A DNA stretch of 64,000 bases from Nematostella vectensis (taxonomy: Eukaryota > Cnidaria > Anthozoa > Actiniaria > Edwardsiidae). Positions 57,525 through 64,000 of the stretch are shown here, piece by piece. The DNA lies in assembly GCF_932526225.1 (NCBI RefSeq), contig NC_064035.1:4029501-4093500 (forward strand), read 5' to 3'. Each line of letters opens with the position of its first letter. Position 1 is the first letter of the stretch. The position numbers and the translations under genes are program-made. The notes under the pieces are model-generated. The model did no database searches. It was not told where the DNA came from and saw nothing but the letters and a program-made list of their open reading frames with translations.

Positions 57525-58171
57525 CTTGATTTAGTGTGGGTGAGATGATCGTGGAGTACGCGGGCAGTGCCCTGGACTGTATAACACTGGTACATAATCG
57601 AGGATACCTGGAAGGACCCCATTAGGCCCCGGTGGTACCCTCGACTGTCACGGAAGTACCCCGGGTCTTCTATGCATTGATCCCGGCGGATCCTCTGTTC
57701 TTCCAAAAAAATGCAGCAACTCCGGTCACGCTGCAAAACCATCACCTCGTCAAACAATGTTTCCCGTAGAAATCCAAGTTCGACTACAGGTGTATATAAA
57801 TATAGGCTTGGTACATCAAAGAACATCGCCCATGGGATTTGGTCTTGTTTTCGCGAGGTGTTCCAGTGGTATAGGTGTTCCCACGGTGGTAAGACCAGGG
57901 TCCAATCCTGACGATGGTGGTGACGAAGGAGCTTGACAAGATTTGCAATCCGTATGTAAACGTCCATTCTTAAATTGAACCCTTCCTCTGAGGCTACCCC
58001 GTACGATAAATACCGTTGAGTCAAACTTGAATTCGAGACATGTTCAGTGTCTTGAGACTTCTTTGGTAACTGCAAGTCACATTGGAGGTCATCACAGAGA
58101 AACACTACAACTAATAAAACCATAAAACAAATACCATGATACGGTCTTACAAACATTCTGACATAGTTCAT
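57525..58171 (-). CDS. POFUT2-like exon 1 duplicate (possible alternative first exon)
   Basis: One open exon of 215 codons plus two bases, ATG 58171 to donor AG|GTTTGT at 57525. A hydrophobic leader (residues 1-31) is followed by SEEGFNLRMDVYIRIANLVK, WTLVLPPWEHLYHW, DQCIEDPGYFRDS and YTVQGTARVL, clear homologues of POFUT2 exon 1, including the catalytic-position Glu. It is quite diverged from the neighbouring POFUT2 exon 1. It ends at the same codon and phase (KSR, AG|G) as true exon 1. No matching exons 2-4 are seen between here and POFUT2. So it is either an alternative first exon spliced to POFUT2 exon 2 or a truncated duplicate. The preserved frame and donor favour use; this is inference. 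Confidence 0.75.
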
Positions 58172-60001
58172 CGGTGGCCTTTGGTTACATCCAAGATAAT
58201 AGAGAGTATAATCTAGGTTCCAACCAAAAGAAAGAGTTAATCGCTTCCTCCAGGCGAAGTTTCAAGAAGTCAAACACTCGACTGGTCCTCGAGTCTTGAC
58301 AGGAAACGCTGGAAATCTTTTGAAAGATGTGTCAACTAGATTGAACTGAACTTGGTATCATTTTCGCTTCCCCAAACTCATGACACTATATTACCATCTA
58401 TAAAATTTCCCCTCTTATTCCAGTGTGAGATGACTCCAATTGTGGCCTCCAGACAGAATACGCAAATAACCCTGCGCCCCCTAGTGTTGAATGCTTTGTC
58501 AGTATGAACCCCACGAGCTTTAGCACATTCCTGCCCAGCATGTATCAACGAGGGGCAGAAGCATTCAACTGCAAAGATAAGGTATAATACTCAATAAGCG
58601 AGTGCACTCTGTTTAACTGACGGAAAACAGCCATCAAGTGCATCGCGTGTCAATTTATGCTCATCAAAATGCATTGAGTCAATGGAAGTCTATCTTCTTG
58701 TGGGTTCCATGACTAAATAAATATTCGTAGGGTCATATTCCATATCAGTTTGTATGTTTGTGTTGCTTTTAGATGGTATCACGCGGAGGAATATGGGTTT
58801 TTTTGACCTTTCATATCATAAATTTTTATCGGCAAAGGAGACGTGTAGAAACTTTGTGATGCTAATGATAGCCTACGTGTAGCCGCTGACTCGCGAATGA
58901 TAAAACAAATAACTAGCAAGGCTCTTGTTTCCCTGCTAGCAGGGGCCTCTTTTTTCTGTATTTCGCTGGGCTGGAGTTCGCGAGGAAAAGATACCTCTGC
59001 CATGGGTCGAAACTGTTTCTGTTGCGCATGCGTGAGCGTTAATAAGCGACCGACGTGCCAAAACCCGTACCATCGCGCGAAAGCTGTCAATATGCTAATA
59101 TGCTTTGCATGGGTTTAGTCGGAAATCATGAATCAAACTCCGGTTAGTTCTCCTCTTCGAAATAAGAAAACAACTGTTCAATTTCAATCACCTAAAACGT
59201 CACTAAAAGATTGAGTTTGTGGGATTAATTTCAAGACATCTGGGCAGGCGATTTTCTTCAATGTAAATATCGCACAGTTGGATTCGAAGAAAATGTTACA
59301 AAACTTAGATCAGCTATTCCCCCTGTGGGGGAGAGTACATATTTGAGACGCAGGCGCGCACCCCCCCTTTGGCGGCCAAATACTATACTTTTTCAACAAT
59401 ACCTGACTGCGCACCTCCCCCCCCCCCCCCCCGCCCACCACCTCGACCAATCGTACCTCGACCAGGTACGCGCCTGAGAAGCGTTTATAAATCGACTTTT
59501 TAGAAGGCGGAATCATTGCGCTGGACTGCCATAAAAACAGACCCGGGAATTTAATTCTTCCATTGTAAAACCACAAGAATTATATTATGTAGAATATTGT
59601 GTTCGGGGAGACCCTCTCCATATTAGGCTCCGAAAAAAGACTAGGGGTGGCGGTAAAATTCCCACCCTGAACGCACCCTGAACACCAGCTCTCCCTTCTA
59701 GTCTTAACCAGCCTGCTCCCACCCCTACACAGGCTTTGCCCCTACCCCCCCGGGGGAGGAGAGTCACGTCGTTAATTTAGCCAATCACATTGCGGAGTCG
59801 AAAATAGAACATATTGCGCTGACCGCGACATGTCGGCTCACAAAACGCTCGCGCATTTGCGATCTGGTCTTCCATCCAAGCTACTGTGTGTGCATGCTGT
59901 AGTTTAGTGTTTTTAGCCATTATATATATTTCAGTTTAGAAGTGCACTTAACCCTTTAAAATAGAATATGTTGTGCTAATGATATTTTGCGTGCTGCTAA
60001 G
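58172..60001. other. Divergent intergenic region, POFUT2-like exon to KLHDC3
   Basis: Spacer with two promoters facing outward. It holds the MITE at 59351 and C-rich runs near 59420 and 59750. The open frames at 58779-59118 show no family motif. Confidence 0.45.
59351..59476. mobile_element. MITE, CAGGCGCG family (dispersed copy)
   Basis: Starts CAGGCGCGCACCCCCCC and ends GGTACGCGCCTG; the interior shares TTGGCGGCCAAATACTATAC with the element at 31863 (TTGGCCGCCAAAAATTGG). A C16 run has expanded inside. Confidence 0.65.
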
Positions 60002-63000
60002 ATGGCAATGCGTTGGGTTCAGCATGTCGAAGGAGGCCCTAGGAGAGTGAACCACGCTGCTGTCGCTGTTAGAGAAAGATTTGTCTTCAGTTTTGGTGGA
60101 TACTGCACTGGTGAAGACTATTTCTCCATCCACAAGCTAGACGTTCACGTATTTGATATCGGTAAGTTCACTGGTGAGCCTATAATTGGATACTGTGTGT
60201 CGTTCTAGCGACGAGCAACGAAATAATAACAAAATCATTCAACAACATTGTAAGTATAACTTTTTTGTTTATTAGGTCGTCGACATTGCACCGTATAATA
60301 CTCTTGTTTTCTTGTATGATATTTCGTGTTGTTCTGTCGGTAAAGTGGCTTATTTGTGTGTTTTTTTTATTTTAATATGAATCTAGTTGAAGCATCTTCT
60401 GCATTATTTGCAAACCAAATCGTTACATACAAGCACAAACCAAACCAGTGCCAAGCAAACCCCTCAATATGTGTTCGTACTTTTGACCAAACTTAAAGTT
60501 TTTTGTTACTTCAAATAGAATTCATATTTTCAGCTTCTGTTTCAACCTTAATTATCATCATTTCAACGAAACGAAGCTTTTTTATATGGAAATTATGTCA
60601 ATTTAATGGTCGAGAAAGTTTGTTCTACCACAAACAGGTATAAATAGTTTATTATTGCTGCATCGTTCTATTCGCCTTGGGAATAATTTTTGGATGGTGA
60701 TTGGCCTACTGATAAAAGACTACAGAAAGTGGTCATATAATGACTTTTTATTCTTTAGTAATATCTTTTGTATAGAATTGCATCTTGTATGTGGCTTTTT
60801 GTTTTTCTATGGGTTTAGAAGCCCTTACCTTCTGGCAACCCAAATTGAAATCATGACTTGTCTTCTCTATTGAAGCCAGCTTTTCACAAGCGAAGGTTAT
60901 GGAAACCAAGTAGGAAGTTTACCTATGTTTACTTATCTGTGAAAATCAGCATAGGGAAAAAAAAAAAAGAAAAATGTCTCTCCCATCTTCAGTCATGAAG
61001 TAAACGTCTTACACCACCATCTTCTCTTTAAAAGTATAGGTCTTAATTGCTGGCCAAAAGTGACTATGTGAATTTCTCCTACAGTGACTTGTAGATGGAC
61101 AAAGCTTCAGACTCCTTCTGAAGAGGATCCCTGTGAGTGCACCCCCTATATGCGATATGGGCACAGTGCATCTATTGTAGATGACACAGTCTATATCTTC
61201 GGTGGAAGAAGTGATGTCCAGGGTGCTTGTAATACACTCTATTGTTTTGACACAAGTGAGTATTGTGGGTGACATTCTATCAAGCCTTTCCTCTAAGCAA
61301 AGCCATTTCTTGGTGATACCATATTTGTTGTTGAGTATGTCTATGATAATTTAGCAACGTTAACATGGTCAAGACCACCAACAAAAGGAAAACCTCCTGC
61401 TGCCAGAGACGGCCACACTGCCTGTGTCATTGGAAAGAAGATCTATATATTTGGTGGTTATGAGGAGGAGGTAAGAATCATATTTATCTGGTTATTATAG
61501 GTGTTTTATTCTTCAATGCCAACCCTAAAGTATTTTTACATTAAAGCATTGACAATTTTCTTCTTTGCCCTTAATAATGATAATTTCATACATTAATTCC
61601 TTTAGTAATTGTATACTTCCATAATGGGCACTATGGACTTTCTTACCAATATTATTTTTCAACATTTGACATTTTTGTTTATTTGCCATGCTGTTGTTTT
61701 TTAGGGGGAATGTTTCTCCAATACTGTGGAGTACTTGGATACTGAGAGTCTCACATGGTACAGATGTAAAATAAAAGTAAGTTTTTTTCAACCAAAAATA
61801 AAAACAATACATAATCGGGATCTATTATTTGGCTAATCAAAGTTAGTTTTAACACTTGGTAAGGACAATAGTGGTTACATTTGCTATCAGATTTTTACAA
61901 ATATGAATGGAAAATTTATTTTGGTAGCAAGCAAGCAACTAGTCAAAATATGAGTAGGAAATATTTCATTTCAACCCAAATTGGCAAGTATTTTGGGATT
62001 ATTTTAAACAATGAACAGTAAAACCCTTTTTAGATGTGACAAAATAGTCATTTAAAGTATTGTCAGTAATTATAATCCCTTTCCTTTATATGTTAGGGGT
62101 CCCAGTCTCCTGCAAGCTGGAGGGACTTCCACACAGCAACTGCTATTGGCACAGACATGTATATATTTGGTGGAAGAGGTAAGACTGTGTGTAGCGGCTT
62201 AGGGGTCCCGTAGGTCTATTGACCCCTTGTTAGTCCGCATTGCATAACAATATTGAGGACCGTTTTCCAACTAAAATCAACGAACGATCGATACTGCGGT
62301 ATGCGAGGTGTCGATGACAATTATTCTTTATTCGCTGATTATGTAAAAACTGAAAGTAAGAATTAAAAGTACCAAATAACTACAATAAATTCGTAAATGC
62401 TTAACTTGCGGATCGCTAAGATAAACACAAGACATGCTAACACTAAATCACAAATATATGTGCAAAATATGCTAAATTATGAGACGATTAAAGCGTGGGT
62501 AAAGGGGTTAACTAAGGTAACCTATTATTGTTCGATTCAATAGCGCTGCTGTAATTGTAAGTGAAAATATACTACAAAATAGAGACGATCATACACATAC
62601 CTCTGTCCTCAGTTGATTGACGATGCGATATAAGCACGAGGTTGTAATTAAAGACGATAGGTAAATAAAAATAAATCATTAACTAAGGGTAATTATTTAC
62701 ACTTGGTTTATTTATGCCCACAATGGCTATAAGTTAATAATTACTTGCCTTGCTTGCTTTTGTAGGTGATATGTTAGGACCCTTTCACTCTGGCCAGGAG
62801 GTTTATACAAACACAGTTTCCATTTTTAATACAGGTATGACTAACCATTTATTTTCTTTGTTATTCTTATATAGGTGCTATAGTCAAAAGTTTTTAAAGG
62901 AATAAAATTTCTATATTCATCTATTTCAAATATGGTTGCATTCATGTATAGTATTAAAGAAGAGGGAGGTGATTGTCTGACCCGGTGGAAGCATGGGGGG

Positions 63001-63639
63001 CCTAGTGTTTTAGTGTTTACTGTGGTCCTGGTTTGAATCCTGTCTCCGACAGGTTATTTTTTTTACCAAGTTCCTGCCTTGATTTGAATTTGTGTCACAA
63101 GTGAGTTGAAGTTATTTCGCCTGTGTTTTCAGTCTTCACCAGTATAACTGGTGAAGGTTAGTACAAAAAAGGATTATTAGTTATTACAATATTAGATAAT
63201 TAGTCACTGATGATAAAGCCGACAATTGTTTAATACCTTTAATACTTATGTAAAAGTGCCCAGTTGACTTGTGGTTTAAAGTTAAAAAAGTTCTAGGCAT
63301 TTTTGGCCACCATCAGCACGAGACCCCATAAGGGATAAGAATGTACATATACCCTCAAGATGGGGCCACCATCAGCATGAGACCCCATAAGGGATAAGAA
63401 TGTACATATACCCTCAAGATGAGGGACACCACTATCTCCTTTCATGGAGAGTTACCCCAAGGATTGAAGGTTTCCCTTGAGAGAAAGCAATTCTGGGCTT
63501 TAATAGCAGGAAGTTCAATTTGAAATATTACTTATATTATTAATATATTACTATATTTTGTCGTCAACAGAAGAATGCTCATGGCATAATGCCAGTCCTT
63601 CTGGAGATGTTCCAATTGGACGACGTAGTCACTCAGCAA
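60002..63639 (+). CDS. KLHDC3: Kelch domain-containing protein 3 (3' end off window)
   Basis: Seven exons visible: 60002-60161, 61085-61255, 61355-61470, 61705-61776, 62097-62178, 62766-62834, 63571-63639; all GT-AG with consistent phases. The start is ATG 60002 (MAMRWVQHVEGGPRRVNHAA), matching the family N-terminus. Kelch-repeat marks in order: FSFGGYCTGEDY, YMRYGHSASIVDD and YIFGGRSDVQGACN, ARDGHTACVIG and YIFGGYEEE, WRDFHTATAIG and YIFGGRGDMLGPFHSG, and GRRSHSA at the end. Human KLHDC3 is a CUL2 substrate receptor that recognises C-terminal degrons and was first linked to meiosis; function here is by homology. About the last 150 residues lie beyond the window. Introns 5 and 6 hold a SINE-like element and a local duplication, and intron 7 a hairpin element. 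Confidence 0.93.
62965..63072 (+). mobile_element. Possible tRNA-derived SINE
   Basis: GGTTTGAATCC at 63030-63040 resembles the RNA polymerase III B box (GGTTCGANTCC). About 50 bp upstream, TCTGACCCGGTGGAAG is a weak A-box candidate. A T8 run follows the B-box region. It lies in KLHDC3 intron 6. Confidence 0.4.
63305..63422. repeat. 59-bp tandem duplication
   Basis: Two nearly identical copies starting GGCCACCATCAGCA at 63305 and 63364, in KLHDC3 intron 6; one clear substitution (CACGAG/CATGAG). Confidence 0.9.
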
Positions 63640-63730
63640 GTAAGTGAGGACTGATGTATTTGCAATATTTTTGCTTCAGCTGCTAACTTATACCATACAA
63701 TATAGTGCCTCCATCTAGTGCTTTTTAACT

Positions 63731-63859
63731 ACTTACTAACCGAGAGTGAGGGAAAGGCAGGGAAATATCAAACTGAGGCTTTGGCGTATCGAACGGTCGA
63801 TGCACCAAAGCCTCAGTTTGATATTTTCCGGTATGACAGAACGGTCAAGGTTAGTAAGT
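63731..63859. mobile_element. 129-bp hairpin-forming inverted repeat (MITE-like)
   Basis: The outer ends ACTTACTAACC and GGTTAGTAAGT are exact reverse complements. An inner 24-nt arm, GGAAATATCAAACTGAGGCT plus TTGG, pairs with CCAAAGCCTCAGTTTGATAT plus TTTCC with one extra T. The loop is about 20 nt. It lies in KLHDC3 intron 7. Open frames across it are artefacts. Confidence 0.75.
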
Positions 63860-64000
63860 TGTTTATTATATGGCTTTTTAAAATAAAAATGACAAGAAAA
63901 CAAATCAACTTTCGCTTTCGCGCGAATATCGATTAGTTTATCGATCGATTTCAAAAAGGCGTGAAAACAAGAAACACTTGCGCGCTGCCAAATCAAAAAT

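Overview
The window looks like AT-rich animal nuclear DNA, most likely from an anthozoan cnidarian such as a sea anemone (Nematostella-like). This is inferred from spliced metazoan genes with short GT-AG introns, a cnidarian-style opsin, lineage-expanded class A GPCRs, and many small terminal-inverted-repeat (MITE-like) elements. No bacterial or viral gene system was seen. Exon boundaries below were placed by hand from splice sites, reading phase and remembered family conservation; no alignment program was run.

Layout. 1-8343: minus-strand mitochondrial serine hydroxymethyltransferase (SHMT2-like), 13 exons visible, with the C-terminal exon(s) beyond position 1. Two large minisatellites (58-bp and 21-bp units) fill two of its introns. 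10908-15005: plus-strand four-exon small protein with a GKAP/DLGAP C-terminal domain and a KEN-box-like degron. 17068-19295: minus-strand two-exon LITAF-domain gene carrying an apparent one-base frameshift. 21662-22078: intronless bHLH transcription factor.

23640-54250: a tandem segmental triplication with unit lengths of about 8.6, 9.6 and 12.3 kb. Each unit runs from an opsin fragment (+) through GPCR type B (+), a copy of the POFUT2 last exon (-), a 56-bp minisatellite, a MITE, the two-exon GPCR type A (+) with a 43-bp minisatellite in its intron, and a second MITE. It ends in POFUT2 exon 3, which in the first two units is cut and fused to the opsin TM3 region of the next unit. The left flank keeps the opsin 5' half and the right flank keeps the full POFUT2 5' part, so the unit boundaries are explained by one recurrent POFUT2/opsin junction. 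Type A is intact in all three units, type B only in the middle one, and all opsin copies are pseudogenes although they retain the retinal-binding lysine motif. The minisatellites differ greatly in copy number between units (56-bp array about 2, 11 and 61 copies; 43-bp array about 25, 1 and 20).

45491-56272: minus-strand POFUT2 (O-fucosyltransferase of the secretory pathway). Its last intron contains a complete antisense GPCR gene. 57525-58171: a diverged duplicate of POFUT2 exon 1 in the same splice phase. 60002 to the right edge: plus-strand KLHDC3-like kelch gene, seven exons visible, continuing beyond the window.
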